From an uncultured Polaribacter sp. (GTDB lineage Bacteria > Bacteroidota > Bacteroidia > Flavobacteriales > Flavobacteriaceae): a DNA stretch of 64,000 nucleotides. A program made the translations under genes and the position numbers. A model generated the notes under the pieces. It was not told the origin of the DNA. It searched no databases and saw nothing but the letters and a program-made list of their open reading frames with translations. Where the stretch lies: the NCBI RefSeq assembly GCF_947497125.1, contig NZ_CANMFI010000003.1, positions 1-64,000 on the forward strand, given 5' to 3'. This document shows positions 63,907-64,000 of this stretch, in pieces (within the stretch, counting starts at the first letter, position 1; every line of letters starts with the position of its first letter).

Positions 63907-64000
63907 ATGAATTATACAGAGTTAGATGTTTGGAAATATTCGAGAGAATTGGTTAAGTTGGTATATATACTAACAAAATCTTTTCCTAATGAAGAACTTT
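63907..64000 (+). CDS. Four-helix-bundle (23S rRNA intervening sequence) protein, partial
   Basis: The ORF starts MNYTELDVWKYSRELVKL and continues LVYILTKSFPNEEL to the window edge (31 codons). This matches the start of the four-helix-bundle or S23 family: L-x-VW-x-x-S-R-E-L and K-x-FP-x-EE. Members are often inserted in rRNA or as free genes with unclear function. The 3' end is cut by the window. It lies between the two halves of the split metH. Confidence 0.8.
   Translation, partial: MNYTELDVWKYSRELVKLVYILTKSFPNEEL

Overview
The window is AT-rich, tightly packed DNA from a member of the Bacteroidota, most likely a marine Flavobacteriaceae species of the Polaribacter type. The evidence is the SusC/SusD pairs, type IX secretion (T9SS) C-terminal signals, DUF4136, DUF4197, DUF2061 and DUF5522 family proteins, a fused isobutyryl-CoA mutase (IcmF), and promoters of the Bacteroidetes form TTG-N19-TAnnTTTG. 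The genus is an inference from these gene families and was not tested by any search.

Layout. 1-9.9 kb is ordinary chromosome: a 130-bp tandem repeat, icmF, small lipoproteins, pyrF, a thioredoxin-like lipoprotein, tpiA, prmA-clpS, and tRNA-Gly and tRNA-Leu. 10.0-42.6 kb is a large alginate utilisation locus. It holds two SusC/SusD pairs, two PL6 lyases, one PL17 lyase, two PL7 lyases, a KdgF cupin, two SDR reductases, an MFS uronate transporter, two FadR-type GntR regulators, two secreted T9SS proteins of unknown activity, and an operon with a gluconokinase/6-phosphogluconate dehydrogenase fusion, an Nramp-like transporter and an RbsD/FucU-type mutarotase. 42.7-50.7 kb holds methionine genes: metK, a SAM-I riboswitch, metY, a MetX-aspartokinase-homoserine dehydrogenase triple fusion and a metZ-like gene. 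A stray PL7 lyase (50.7 kb) and an Rrf2 regulator follow. 52.6-62.5 kb is one long sulfate assimilation, siroheme and cysteine operon. A second SAM-I riboswitch, the first half of a split MetH, and the start of a four-helix-bundle protein close the window.

How the alginate genes work together (inference from families): PL6 and PL7 enzymes cut alginate outside the cell or at the surface, the SusCD pairs import oligomers, PL17 releases unsaturated monomer, KdgF opens it to DEH, and an SDR reduces DEH to KDG. The 2-keto-3-deoxygluconate kinase and KDPG aldolase expected next are absent from this window.

The strongest unexplained signal is regulatory. All nine transcription units that carry these genes (except the GntR gene at 12.3 kb) start at a TAnnTTTG box that runs directly into tandem palindromes of the form TTGGTnnACCAA set exactly 13 bp apart. 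The downstream SusC has four units in a row. The palindrome resembles the UxuR/ExuR operator of enterobacteria, and the two FadR-type regulators in the locus are the natural candidates to bind it. A second regulatory signal, two 19-bp direct repeats CTAYTAAATNNATAGGGTA, lies before the cysteine operon next to the Rrf2 gene.
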